DNA from: Cellvibrio sp. UBA7671
GTDB taxonomy: Bacteria; Pseudomonadota; Gammaproteobacteria; Pseudomonadales; Cellvibrionaceae
Reading direction: 5' to 3'
Length of the DNA stretch: 64,000 nucleotides
Assembly (NCBI GenBank): GCA_002483145.1
Contig: DLHJ01000005.1
Span: 80,387 to 144,386, forward strand
Part shown: one piece after another, positions 54,534 to 63,807 of the stretch
Position numbering within the stretch: position 1 is the first letter of the stretch
How the letters are laid out: every line of letters starts with the position of its first letter
Notes under the pieces: generated by a model
The model's input: only the letters and a program-made list of their open reading frames with translations
Told to the model about the DNA's origin: nothing
Database searches by the model: none
Translations under genes and position numbers: made by a program

Positions 54534-56198
54534 ATGTATATCTACGACGAGTACGACCACAGCATTCTGCGCCAGCGTATCGCCCAGTTCCGCGGCCAGA
54601 CTGAACGCTTCCTTGCAGGGGAGCTTCCGCCCGAGCAGTTCTTGCCACTGCGTTTGCAAAACGGCCTCTATGTACAGCGTTTGGCGCCGATGCTGCGCAT
54701 TAATGTGCCCTACGGCATGGTCAACTCTGCCCAGCTGCGCAAGCTTGCCCATATTGCCCGCCATTACGACAAAGGCTACTGCCACGTCAGCACCCGTCAA
54801 AACATCCAATATAACTGGCCAGACTTGACCGAGGTGCCGGATATCCTCGCCGAATTGGCGGAAGTCGGTATGCACGGTACCCAGTCGAGCGGTAACTGTA
54901 TTCGCAACACCACCTCTGACCAATTTGCCGGTGTTGCGCCAGACGAAGTTATTGACCCACGCCCCTACTGCGAAATCATTCGTCAGTGGTCCAGCTTCCA
55001 CCCCGAATTCGCCTTCTTACCGCGCAAATTCAAAATCTCCGTGACGGGTTCGACGCAAGATCGCGCCGCCGTCCAAGTGCACGATATCGGCCTGGAAGTT
55101 GTGTTTAACGATAAAGGTGAAACGGGCTTTAAAGTTTATGTGGGCGGCGGTTTGGGTCGCACCCCGGTTATCGGCGTGGCGATTCGTGAATTCCTGCCGG
55201 AAGAAGATTTACTTTCTTACCTCGAAGCGATTTTGCGTGTGTACAACCTGTTCGGTCGTCGCGACAACAAATACAAAGCCCGTATCAAAATTTTGGTGCG
55301 CGCATTGACACCAGAAGTCTTCGCACAAAAAGTGGAAGATGAATGGCAGCATTTGAAAGATGGTTACAACAAGCTCACGCAAGCAGAAATTCAACGCGCA
55401 AAAGGTTTTTTCACTGCACCAGCTTACGAACAAATCGATAACGCTGCTGCGCAAGCAACTGTGGATGCACAAGCTGCTGACAGCGTCGCCTTTGGCAAAT
55501 GGCTGCAACGCAATGTGCGTGCGCACAAAATCCCTGGTTATGCGTCAGTCACCCTCTCGCTGAAACCGACCGGTGTTGCACCTGGTGATATCACCGATTC
55601 ACAGCTGGAAGTTATCGCCAACCTCGCAGATAAATTCAGTTTTGGCGAAGCGCGTACCACACACGAACAAAATATCGTATTGGCCGATGTGAAAAAGACT
55701 GAGTTGTTTGCGCTCTGGCAAGAATGTAAAGCTGCCGGTTTTGCAACGCCGAACATTGGCACCATCACCGATATTATCTGCTGCCCCGGCGGCGATTTCT
55801 GTTCACTCGCCAACGCTAAATCTATTCCGATTGCCGAGGCTATCCAACGTCAATTTGAAGACCTGGATTATGTGTATGACCTCGGCGATATCGACCTGAA
55901 CATTTCCGGTTGTATGAACGCCTGTGGCCATCACCATGTAGGTCACATCGGTATTCTCGGCGTTGATAAATCCGGTAAAGAATTTTACCAAGTGCAATTA
56001 GGCGGCAATGCCAGCAATGACGCCTCGCTCGGCGATGTACTTGGCCCATCCTTCGGTGCGGATGATATGCCTGCAGTAATCCAAAAAATTGTGGATGTGT
56101 ATGTTGCCAACCGCAACGCAGAAGAATTATTTATTGATACCTATCGCCGTATAGGTGCCGCTCCATTCAAGGAGAAAGTCTATGCCAAAGCTAATTAA
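54534..56198 (+). CDS. cysI: Siroheme nitrite/sulfite reductase, hemoprotein subunit
   Basis: A 554-residue assimilatory sulfite reductase-type enzyme that makes sulfide by six-electron reduction. Two ferredoxin-like/siroheme repeats are visible: VPYGMVNSAQLRKLAHIARH with DKGYCHVSTRQNIQYNW, and a second containing FGEARTTHEQNIVLADV. The 4Fe-4S/siroheme cysteines are in CCPGGDFCSLA and ISGCMNACGHHHVGHIG. It overlaps the DUF934 gene by 17 bases. A cysJ partner is not adjacent; it may use ferredoxin or an unlinked flavoprotein. Confidence 0.93.
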   Translation: MYIYDEYDHSILRQRIAQFRGQTERFLAGELPPEQFLPLRLQNGLYVQRLAPMLRINVPYGMVNSAQLRKLAHIARHYDKGYCHVSTRQNIQYNWPDLTEVPDILAELAEVGMHGTQSSGNCIRNTTSDQFAGVAPDEVIDPRPYCEIIRQWSSFHPEFAFLPRKFKISVTGSTQDRAAVQVHDIGLEVVFNDKGETGFKVYVGGGLGRTPVIGVAIREFLPEEDLLSYLEAILRVYNLFGRRDNKYKARIKILVRALTPEVFAQKVEDEWQHLKDGYNKLTQAEIQRAKGFFTAPAYEQIDNAAAQATVDAQAADSVAFGKWLQRNVRAHKIPGYASVTLSLKPTGVAPGDITDSQLEVIANLADKFSFGEARTTHEQNIVLADVKKTELFALWQECKAAGFATPNIGTITDIICCPGGDFCSLANAKSIPIAEAIQRQFEDLDYVYDLGDIDLNISGCMNACGHHHVGHIGILGVDKSGKEFYQVQLGGNASNDASLGDVLGPSFGADDMPAVIQKIVDVYVANRNAEELFIDTYRRIGAAPFKEKVYAKAN

Positions 56199-56685
56199 AG
56201 ATGGCCTTATCGTTGACAATATCTGGGCGTTGCTCGCCAAAGGTGAAGGTGATGTTGCAGCAGTTGAAGTACCTGCGGGTCAGGTACTGATTCCTGTTGC
56301 AGTATGGCTTGCGCAAAAAGATCAATTGCAAAATCGCACAGATATAGGTGTGTGGTTTGATAGTGATGAATCGGCAGAGTTGATTGGTAATGATGCTAAC
56401 CGTTTTGCAGTGATTGGGGTTAACTTCCCCCTGTTTATGGATGGCCGCTCCTTTTCTACCGCACGCTTGCTGCGCGAGCGTTACGGCTTTAAAGGTGAAT
56501 TGCGCGCGGTGGGTAATTTTATCCGCGACCAACTCTGCTACCTGCGTCGCTGCGGTGTGAATGCCTTTGCATTTGCCAACCCGGAAACCAATCTGGAAGA
56601 AGCGGTGAAGTCACTCACTGATCTCCAGGAGTACTATCAGGCATCAGTTGATCAACCGTTACCTCTATTCCGTCGTCGCGCTTAA
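56182..56685 (+). CDS. DUF934 protein of the sulfite-reductase operon
   Basis: 167 residues from the ATG at 56182, preceded by AAGGAG. The family is recognised by VNFPLFMDGRSFSTARLLRE, RYGFKGELRAVGNFIRDQL and CYLRRCGVNAFAF. DUF934 genes regularly follow cysI in proteobacteria and are thought to assist sulfite reduction, but no activity is established. In pseudomonads cysH follows; here a terminator follows instead. Confidence 0.93.
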   Translation: MPKLIKDGLIVDNIWALLAKGEGDVAAVEVPAGQVLIPVAVWLAQKDQLQNRTDIGVWFDSDESAELIGNDANRFAVIGVNFPLFMDGRSFSTARLLRERYGFKGELRAVGNFIRDQLCYLRRCGVNAFAFANPETNLEEAVKSLTDLQEYYQASVDQPLPLFRRRA

Positions 56686-56702
56686 TACTTTTTTGCAACT
56701 AC

Positions 56703-56746
56703 GCACAATAAAAAACGCCGCTTGATAGCGGCGTTTTTTATTGTGC
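56703..56746. terminator. Long bidirectional terminator
   Basis: A 19-bp perfect stem (core AACGCCGC/GCGGCGTT, extended by A/T runs and GCACAAT/ATTGTGC) closes the loop TTGATA. It separates the convergent DUF934 and patatin genes. Confidence 0.93.
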
Positions 56747-56758
56747 AAAATATATTGC

Positions 56759-57895
56759 TTATTTGGCGAAAAATGCACGGATATTATCCGCTTCCGCCAA
56801 AGTATCCTCACGTCCCAACGCCATCAACTCAGTGATAAATTCATTGGAAAATAATAAATAACTCGCTGCAGTTGCACCACCGCCCTTTGCTGTCGCACCT
56901 ATGGCGCGCAGGAAAAAGCGCAAGCTTTTTGGCAAATAACGTACATTGCGACCAGCGATACCATCAATAGGATAACTGGGCGAGATAACCATATTATCAA
57001 CCGGGCGCAATAGGATTCCTTCTCTCATACGCACATCCTCAGGAATCAACTTCAACAATTCATTCATGCGTTGCATATGTTCCAAATCACCTTCAAGTGC
57101 ATCAACAAACGCACTGTTAAACAAGTGACCGATGATTTGCCCCATCGACGGCGAATGCCGGTGTGGTACACGGCGATTTGCTTTAGGCGCACTGCGATTG
57201 CCGCTCACACCCACCACAAATAATGCATCAGCACCCAAATGTAACGCCGGGCTGATCGGTGCTAATTGGCGCAGTGCACCATCGCCAAAATATTCGCGAT
57301 TAATACGCACTGCTGGAAAAATGGTGGGAATCGCCGATGACGCCAGCAAATGTTCCAAACGCAATTGTGTCGCCACGCCACTGCGACGATAACGCGACCA
57401 CCCCTGCAACATCGGATCGCCTTGAAAAAAACTAACTGAGTGACCTGATGTGTACCCCATCGCCGAAACACTGACGGCGAGCAGCTTTCCGCTGTCGATA
57501 GAATGGTTAATATTTTCAAAATTAATTTTGGAACCCAATAAATTCCACAACGGAGCATTATCGAGTAAGGATAACGGACGACGACGCCCCATACCTTCAT
57601 TAAACAAGGAAAGACCAAGATAACCGAGCCCCTTGAAAATATCGCTCCAACCATGTAAATAAACCTGGCCGATATCAAGGTTCTGCCACATGTAGGCAAG
57701 TGCATTGACCGCTGATTTGAAATTACCTTTATGCGCAGCAATGGCCAACGCATTAATAGCACCTGCTGACGTACCGCAAATAATCGGAAAAGGATTCTCA
57801 CAACTGTCAGGTAATACATCCGCAAGCGCTTGCAGTACGCCCACTTGATAAGCAGCACGAGCACCGCCACCGGATAAGATCAATGCTGTTTTCAT
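56759..57895 (-). CDS. Patatin-like phospholipase
   Basis: A 378-residue lipid acyl hydrolase. The oxyanion-hole motif is LILSGGGARAAYQVGVL at the start, the nucleophile Ser is in ICGTSAGAINALAI, and the catalytic Asp is in YFGDGALRQLAPISP. No signal peptide is evident, so it is probably cytoplasmic or peripheral. C-terminal residues ~290-378 form the DUF3336-free tail common to bacterial members. Its substrate is probably phospholipid. It is a single gene flanked by terminators on both sides. Confidence 0.92.
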   Translation of the reverse strand: MKTALILSGGGARAAYQVGVLQALADVLPDSCENPFPIICGTSAGAINALAIAAHKGNFKSAVNALAYMWQNLDIGQVYLHGWSDIFKGLGYLGLSLFNEGMGRRRPLSLLDNAPLWNLLGSKINFENINHSIDSGKLLAVSVSAMGYTSGHSVSFFQGDPMLQGWSRYRRSGVATQLRLEHLLASSAIPTIFPAVRINREYFGDGALRQLAPISPALHLGADALFVVGVSGNRSAPKANRRVPHRHSPSMGQIIGHLFNSAFVDALEGDLEHMQRMNELLKLIPEDVRMREGILLRPVDNMVISPSYPIDGIAGRNVRYLPKSLRFFLRAIGATAKGGGATAASYLLFSNEFITELMALGREDTLAEADNIRAFFAK

Positions 57896-58048
57896 AAGCT
57901 ATTCAATCGATTGATACTTTTGACTGACCAACAAGTTATCTGATCACTATTGTTTGTCGCCCAGTATTATTGTTCATTGTTGCTGCTTTTAGAGTAGCAG
58001 TTATAGCGCGATATGGCGCAGATAATTCTTTTTTGAAATTGCAGAAAT

Positions 58049-58078
58049 AAAAAAGCACCTGCATTAGAGGTGCTTTTT
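58049..58078 (-). terminator. Terminator of the SPFH-NfeD operon
   Basis: AAAAAGCACCT and AGGTGCTTTTT pair around a 7-base loop, with a T tract in the minus direction. It lies 19 bases beyond the nfeD-like stop. Confidence 0.9.
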
Positions 58079-58096
58079 GCTAGCGCACAAACACGA

Positions 58097-58564
58097 TTAT
58101 TCAGGCTTCACAAGCAACAATGCGCCCTCAACTGCAACAACATGGGCGCGACTACCGACAGCCACAGGTTCTGTGTACGCAGCATCGAGGCGCGCTTGCC
58201 AATCTATTCCAGAATATGCCACTTTACCTTGATCGCGAGTAATGCGTTGGGTAACAGGCAACACTTTACCAATCATATCGCTGCTGGTATCACGACCACC
58301 ACCGGAATTCTGGAATTTTCTCAGTGGCTTCCACAATAATGCAGCACTGAGTGCAGCTAATACACCAACACTTAATACTTCCAGCTCCCAACCACTAATA
58401 ACACCGAGCGTTACCATAAGCCCGGTCAACATGCAGCTCAATGCTAAAAATAATAAGGGGCCACTCATACCCAACACACTGAGCTCCAATACCAAACAAA
58501 TACCGGCAATGGTATAGAGAAGATGATCTTGGTGCTGCGCAAAATATTCAAACAAACCACTCAT
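58097..58564 (-). CDS. NfeD-family membrane protein
   Basis: A 155-residue protein with three to four clustered helices (LLYTIAGICLVLELSVLGMS, LFLALSCMLTGLMVTLGVIS, VLSVGVLAALSAALLW) followed by an OB-fold domain (GKVAYSGIDWQARLDAAYTE ... GSRAHVVAVEGALLLVKP). It is the short NfeD1b type that partners SPFH proteins. It starts 15 bases after the SPFH gene and would act with it in membrane-domain organisation or quality control. Confidence 0.92.
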   Translation of the reverse strand: MSGLFEYFAQHQDHLLYTIAGICLVLELSVLGMSGPLLFLALSCMLTGLMVTLGVISGWELEVLSVGVLAALSAALLWKPLRKFQNSGGGRDTSSDMIGKVLPVTQRITRDQGKVAYSGIDWQARLDAAYTEPVAVGSRAHVVAVEGALLLVKPE

Positions 58565-58579
58565 AAATTTCTCTCACTA

Positions 58580-59566
58580 TTATCTATGTGAAGCCTGCGA
58601 TAAATTAATCGACGAAGAAACTGCCATCGCCTGCGCAACAGTGTTGGCGATGTTGTCACTGGTCTTGCCATCTGTCAGCACCACCGTGCTCTCATGTGCG
58701 ATAGCTTTGTGCGCAGCAATTGCCCCCTGTGCCAGATTCAATGTAATCGCTTTTTGTCCTTCGTCAGTTGCAGCTGATTTACCAATTGTTGTGAGCGCTT
58801 CCGCTTCTGCAATCGCCACTAAACGAATAGCTTCTGCTTTACCGGTCGCCTCCAGAATCTGCGCCTCTTTACTTGCTTCTGCTGCTAACACTTGTTCAGC
58901 TTTGGCTGCTTCTGCATCTAATACACGCGCTTGCTTTTGGCCTTCTGCAGTAGTAATGGCCGCAATTTTAACGCCCTCAGCGGTCAGAATTGCCGAACGT
59001 TTTTGCCGCTCCGCCGTCATTTGTTTTTCCATGTCTTCTTTGATCGATGGCGGAATTGAAATTTCAAGCAGCTCGAAACGCAATACAATTAATCCCCATG
59101 GCTCAGTAGCCGACTGCATTGCTTCCTGGATTTTCGCGTTAATTGCCGAGCGGTTTTGAAAACAGTCATCCAATTCCATAGAGCCAATAGCGTTACGCAT
59201 CGATGTCATTGCCAATTGGGTACATGCCAGTTTGTAATCAGTAATATTGTTTGTTGCTGCTGCTGCATCAATTACCTTAATAAACAAGACACCATCAATC
59301 ATCAGCGCAATATTGTCTTTGGTAATGGCGGATTGCTGCGGGATTACTAATGTTTGTTCTTTTAAATTACGATCAGCCTCAACCGACTCCACAAATGGCA
59401 CAATAAAATTTAATCCAGAGCTAAGTGTTTTGGTGTACTTTCCAAAACGATAAATAACGTAACCACGATTTTGTGGCACAAAATGAATGCCCTTTTTCAG
59501 TGTGTAGAGTAATACCAATGCAATCCAAAAAGCCGGGCTGGTAAGAAGTCCAAACAGCGATTCCAT
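58580..59566 (-). CDS. SPFH/stomatin-like protein (QmcA type)
   Basis: A 328-residue membrane-anchored protein. One N-terminal helix (AFWIALVLLYTLKKGIHFV) is followed by the SPFH/band-7 domain (QNRGYVIYRFGKYTKTLSSG, LNFIVPFVESVEADRNLKEQ). A long Ala/Glu-rich coiled coil spans ~175-280 (AEGQKQARVLDAEAAKAEQV), followed by a short tail. It oligomerises in the membrane and commonly works with NfeD, encoded next. AGGAAA lies before the ATG. Confidence 0.93.
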   Translation of the reverse strand: MESLFGLLTSPAFWIALVLLYTLKKGIHFVPQNRGYVIYRFGKYTKTLSSGLNFIVPFVESVEADRNLKEQTLVIPQQSAITKDNIALMIDGVLFIKVIDAAAATNNITDYKLACTQLAMTSMRNAIGSMELDDCFQNRSAINAKIQEAMQSATEPWGLIVLRFELLEISIPPSIKEDMEKQMTAERQKRSAILTAEGVKIAAITTAEGQKQARVLDAEAAKAEQVLAAEASKEAQILEATGKAEAIRLVAIAEAEALTTIGKSAATDEGQKAITLNLAQGAIAAHKAIAHESTVVLTDGKTSDNIANTVAQAMAVSSSINLSQASHR

Positions 59567-59611
59567 AATAAATTTCCTAATTAAGATAAAGGGTCAAACA
59601 ATCCTATTGCG

Positions 59612-61243
59612 TTATGCTTGTTTTGCTTTTGCCAGTTCCTGATCACGCAATTCACGCCGCAAAATTTTGCCCACATTGGTTTTGGGCAAGTCCTTGCGGA
59701 ATTCAATCAGATGTGGAACCTTGTAAGCTGTGAGCGTCTCTTTGGCAAATTTACGCACTTGCTCAATCGTCAGTTGCTCATTTGCGGTAACAATAAAGGC
59801 TTTTACTGTTTCACTGCCTTCGCCATCGGGTACACCAATAACTGCAACTTCCACAATATCGGGGTGACCGCTTAACGCATCCTCTACCTCATTGGGAAAT
59901 ACTTTAAAGCCACTGACATTAATCATGTCTTTTTTACGATCAACAATTTTGATATAGCCATCAGCTTGAATGATGGCAATGTCGCCAGTTTTAAACCAAC
60001 CATCGGCATCCATCACTTCTGCTGTGGCATCAGGGCGCTGCCAATAACCTTTCATCACTTGTGGCCCTTGCACACACAGCTCCCCTGCTTCACCGGTTGG
60101 TAATGTATTGCCTGCATCATCAATAACTTTGCAGTTGGTATCAATCAATGGCAGCCCCACGGTGCCATACTGAACGCTTTCGAGCGGATTATTGGAAACT
60201 ACTGGCGAAGTTTCCGTCAAACCATACCCCTCACTGATAGGTGCTTTAGTTACCCCCAGCCAGTGTTTTGTTGTTTCCGCCGTGAGCGCCATACCGCCAG
60301 AGCATGTAAGACGCATGTTGCTGAAATCCAATTTAAGAAACTCGGGGTTACGCATTAAGGCATTGAATAACGTATTGAGGCCAACAAAAAATGTGAAGGG
60401 TTTGCCCTGCAAGGTTTTGATAAATGCGGGAATGTCGCGCGGATTAGGAATTAATAAGCTGTGATTTCCCAATGCAACTGCTGAAGTGCAGTGAATCGTA
60501 AATGAATAAATATGGTAGAGCGGTAATGGTGCAACATATAACTCTTGGGTCGGACGAAAAACGTTTTTCATCCGTTCATTGAGCTGCGCCATGTTAGCAA
60601 CCAAATTTCGATGGGTCAGCATTGCCCCTTTGGCAACGCCGGTAGTGCCACCAGTGTATTGCAGAACCGCAACATCATCCGGTGTTTGCACTACCGGCTG
60701 CCAAGGTTTATTGGTTAACGCGAGCGCTTTATTGAATTCAATTTGCTGTGGGAATTCGTAGGGCGGAATCATTTTTTTAAGATGCTTCACTGCAAAATTT
60801 AGCAGTATCCGTTTGAGCGGTGAATGCAAGTCTGCGAGCTCGGTTACGATCACCTGCTCCACGCTGGTTTCTTTGATAATCGCTGCTGCATTTTTTGCGA
60901 TATTTGCCAAAACAACCAAGGCTTTTGCACCCGAATCATTAAGCTGATGTTTTATTTCGTGCGGTGTATACAGCGGATTCGTATTGACCACAACCATACC
61001 CGCACGCAGCGCACCAAAAATCACAACTGGATATTGCAAAATATTCGGCAATTGCACCGCAATTCTATCGCCCGGTTTTAATGCCGTATGCTGCTGCAAA
61101 TAAGCGGCAAACTGGCCGGACAATCGATCAAGATCTGCATAGGTAAGCGTACGATCCATACATGTGAACGCATTTTTGTCAGCATATGATTTACAGGACT
61201 CAGAAAAAACCTCAGCAAGGGTTCTGTTGTAATTCAGCGACAT
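59612..61243 (-). CDS. Long-chain fatty-acid-CoA ligase (FadD-like)
   Basis: A 543-residue AMP-forming acyl-CoA synthetase. The P-loop-like motif is LQYTGGTTGVAKGAMLTHRN. The substrate region is YGLTETSPVVSNNP, the adenylate motif GWFKTGDIA and the C-terminal catalytic Lys region LPKTNVGKILRRELRD. It activates fatty acids for beta-oxidation. It begins 33 bases after the acyl-CoA dehydrogenase gene, indicating one degradation operon. Confidence 0.92.
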   Translation of the reverse strand: MSLNYNRTLAEVFSESCKSYADKNAFTCMDRTLTYADLDRLSGQFAAYLQQHTALKPGDRIAVQLPNILQYPVVIFGALRAGMVVVNTNPLYTPHEIKHQLNDSGAKALVVLANIAKNAAAIIKETSVEQVIVTELADLHSPLKRILLNFAVKHLKKMIPPYEFPQQIEFNKALALTNKPWQPVVQTPDDVAVLQYTGGTTGVAKGAMLTHRNLVANMAQLNERMKNVFRPTQELYVAPLPLYHIYSFTIHCTSAVALGNHSLLIPNPRDIPAFIKTLQGKPFTFFVGLNTLFNALMRNPEFLKLDFSNMRLTCSGGMALTAETTKHWLGVTKAPISEGYGLTETSPVVSNNPLESVQYGTVGLPLIDTNCKVIDDAGNTLPTGEAGELCVQGPQVMKGYWQRPDATAEVMDADGWFKTGDIAIIQADGYIKIVDRKKDMINVSGFKVFPNEVEDALSGHPDIVEVAVIGVPDGEGSETVKAFIVTANEQLTIEQVRKFAKETLTAYKVPHLIEFRKDLPKTNVGKILRRELRDQELAKAKQA

Positions 61244-61276
61244 TCGACATTCTCCACTTTTGTTATTTTTTCAAGA

Positions 61277-63067
61277 TTAAAAATCAGCGCTGGACAAATT
61301 CATCAAATTGTCTGCACCAGACTCCATCGCCTTAACCAAACTCATAGTGCGCGGCAATATGCGCGCAAAATAAAATTCTGCAGCCGCCAGCTTGGCACGA
61401 TAAAAACCGGAATCAGTTACCGGGCGAGCAAGCTGTTGCAGCGCTGTTTGTTGCGCTCTGAGCCATAAAAAAGCCAACACAAGATAGCCCGAATACATTA
61501 GATAATCTACCGCAGCTGCACCAATTTCATCTGGGTTATGCTGCGCCTGACGGGCGATATTCATACTTAACTGCTGCCACTCCTGACTGAGTCTAGTCAA
61601 TTGTGCAGCATGCGCTGCCAACAGCTCATTACCATTACAACTGCGACATAAATAAGTTATTTCGTCCAATAATGGTGCTAGTGTTTTACCGCCCGAACCC
61701 AGTACTTTGCGTCCTAATAAGTCCAGCGACTGGATACCGGTCGTTCCCTCATACAAGGTGGCGATGCGGCAGTCGCGCAGATTTTGCTCCAGCCCCCAAT
61801 CGCGGATATAACCATGCCCGCCAAGGCACTGAAGAGCGAGATTCGCCGATTCAAAACCCGCCTCGGTACTAAATGCTTTAACAATTGGCGTTAATAAGCT
61901 GAGCAAGTCGGTTGCCTGCTGGCGTTCGCCGGCGCTTATTGCGTGTTGGCTAGCATCCATTTTTATAGTGGTGTAGTAACTCAACATCCGAATCCCCTCT
62001 ACCAGGGATTTTTGAGTGAGCAACATGCGACGGATATCGGGATGGACAATGATAGGATCAGCGGGGCCTGAAGCATTCTTTACCCCGGTCAGGGAGCGCA
62101 TCTGCAATCGTTCTTGGGCGTACAATCGCGACTTTTGATATCCCAACTCTGCGTGAGCAAGCCCCTGCAGCCCTGAACCTATGCGCGCAAGATTCATAAA
62201 GGTGAACATGTGGTTCAACCCTTTATTCACCTCACCCAAAAGCCAGCCTTTTGCACCATCAAACTGCAAGACACAGGTCGCATTACCATGGATACCCATC
62301 TTGGACTCAAGTGAACTACAGCTAACACCATTGGTAGCAGCGAGAGAGCCGTCTTCATTTATTAATACTTTAGGTACGACAAACAGGGAGATACCTTTGG
62401 TTCCGACAGGTGCATTGGGCAAGCGCGCGAGTACTATGTGGACAATATTTTCAGCGAGGTCGTGATCACCAGAGGAGATAAAAATCTTGGTGCCGCTAAT
62501 CTGGTAACTGCCATCGGCTTGCGGATCAGCGCGGGTGCGCAACAACCCCAGGTCACTCCCCGCCTGCGCTTCAGTAAGGCACATAGTACCCGTCCAGCGG
62601 CCGGAAATTAATGCAGGTAGATACTGCTGCTTTTGCTGCTCGGTGCCGTGGGTCTCGATGGTGTGCATAGCCCCTTGGGATAACCCGGCGTACATTCCCC
62701 ATGCCCAATTGGGCGTGCCCAAAATCTCACTCAGGATAACACCGAGCGATTGCGGCAAACCTTGCCCTCCATAGGCAACTGAACGCGATAAGGTTGGCCA
62801 CCCCGCATCGCAGTAATGTTCGTAGGCCTCCTTAAACCCTTCTGGTGTAATCACCTTGCCATCTACCAGTTTGCATCCCTGTTGATCACCAACCGGACCA
62901 AGCGGCGCCAACACATCTTCCGCAAAACGGGCTGCCTCGCCAAAAAAAGCGCCAGTCAATTCGCGATCCAAAGAGGCATGGCCTATCGCACGGCAGTGGC
63001 TCGCATAATCCAATAACTCGAAGAGGGTGAAATCGATATCGCGCAAGGGCGTTTGGTAATTGTTCAT
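61277..63067 (-). CDS. Acyl-CoA dehydrogenase with extended C-terminal domain
   Basis: About 596 residues from the ATG at 63067. This start is chosen because MNNYQTPLRDIDFTLFELL is the family's usual beginning, although a good Shine-Dalgarno is lacking; a TTG at 63085 is the alternative. FAD-binding blocks include MCLTEAQAGSDLGLLRTRAD and YQISGTKIFISSGDHD. The active-site region ends LQCLGGHGYIRDWGLEQNLR with DCRIATLYEGTTGIQ. The extra C-terminal helical domain resembles the FadE/DmdC-like group of ~600-residue enzymes. It oxidises acyl-CoA to enoyl-CoA in beta-oxidation. Confidence 0.92.
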   Translation of the reverse strand: MNNYQTPLRDIDFTLFELLDYASHCRAIGHASLDRELTGAFFGEAARFAEDVLAPLGPVGDQQGCKLVDGKVITPEGFKEAYEHYCDAGWPTLSRSVAYGGQGLPQSLGVILSEILGTPNWAWGMYAGLSQGAMHTIETHGTEQQKQQYLPALISGRWTGTMCLTEAQAGSDLGLLRTRADPQADGSYQISGTKIFISSGDHDLAENIVHIVLARLPNAPVGTKGISLFVVPKVLINEDGSLAATNGVSCSSLESKMGIHGNATCVLQFDGAKGWLLGEVNKGLNHMFTFMNLARIGSGLQGLAHAELGYQKSRLYAQERLQMRSLTGVKNASGPADPIIVHPDIRRMLLTQKSLVEGIRMLSYYTTIKMDASQHAISAGERQQATDLLSLLTPIVKAFSTEAGFESANLALQCLGGHGYIRDWGLEQNLRDCRIATLYEGTTGIQSLDLLGRKVLGSGGKTLAPLLDEITYLCRSCNGNELLAAHAAQLTRLSQEWQQLSMNIARQAQHNPDEIGAAAVDYLMYSGYLVLAFLWLRAQQTALQQLARPVTDSGFYRAKLAAAEFYFARILPRTMSLVKAMESGADNLMNLSSADF

Positions 63068-63242
63068 CCTTAAGCACCCAGGCAAAAGCCCGCTGAAAAA
63101 TGGGAGGTAGCATCTGCTAAGAGTTAGCTACCAGTGGTTGATAATCTAATTATGATTTTACATATTGGCAGATATGACTTTTATGTCAAATGGCTGCTAA
63201 TTTTTATCATTTCGAGAACAGAAAGTTATGATGCAAATACGG

Positions 63243-63806
63243 TCAGGATGCGATTCGCGTCAACAAGCGCAGTAATTGTGCCGTTACCGCAGCAGTAAAA
63301 CCCCATATCTCATAACCCTCATAATGATAGACAGGGACGCGAAATACTCGGCCGTTCCGCTCAAATTGGTCTTCACGCACCTGAATGCCCTCTTTAAAAG
63401 CCGCTAAGGGAACACAAAACACGCTATCGAGTTCGTGGGGAGACGGGAGTAGAGAAACACTGGGATTAAAGCTGGCAACGAACGGGGTGACAGGTGTTCC
63501 CGCACGAGTGTGAGATAAAGGCAAACGCCCCAACAGGTGCATTTCTGCAGCAGGCAAACCTATTTCTTCGTGGGTTTCGCGTAGGGCAGTAGTGAATAAA
63601 TCGGCATCTCCAGATTCCCACATACCACCCGGAAAACACACCTCGCCCGGATGTTGGCGCAAATGTGCGGCACGTTTGGTAAAAAGAATTGCAGGGTTAT
63701 CGCCACGACTAATTAACACCAGAACGGCAGCTTGTGGTTGCACAACGAGATTCAGAGGGTCGTGAATGAGTTGTTGCGAGAGCGCATTAAACAGCGAATG
63801 ACTCAA
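63243..63806 (-). CDS. nudL: Nudix hydrolase, CoA pyrophosphatase type
   Basis: A 187-residue enzyme that cleaves CoA and derivatives to phosphopantetheine and 3',5'-ADP. The CoA-specific motif LFTKRAAHLRQHPGEVCFPG directly precedes the Nudix box (G-M-W-E-S-G-D ... ALRETHEEIGL). The start is a TTG at 63806. GGAGGTG is placed 7 bases upstream, inside the end of the preceding gene, and strongly supports it. The genes are only 1 base apart and probably coupled. The symbol follows E. coli and rests on motif similarity. Confidence 0.9.
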   Translation of the reverse strand: MSHSLFNALSQQLIHDPLNLVVQPQAAVLVLISRGDNPAILFTKRAAHLRQHPGEVCFPGGMWESGDADLFTTALRETHEEIGLPAAEMHLLGRLPLSHTRAGTPVTPFVASFNPSVSLLPSPHELDSVFCVPLAAFKEGIQVREDQFERNGRVFRVPVYHYEGYEIWGFTAAVTAQLLRLLTRIAS

Positions 63807-63807
63807 A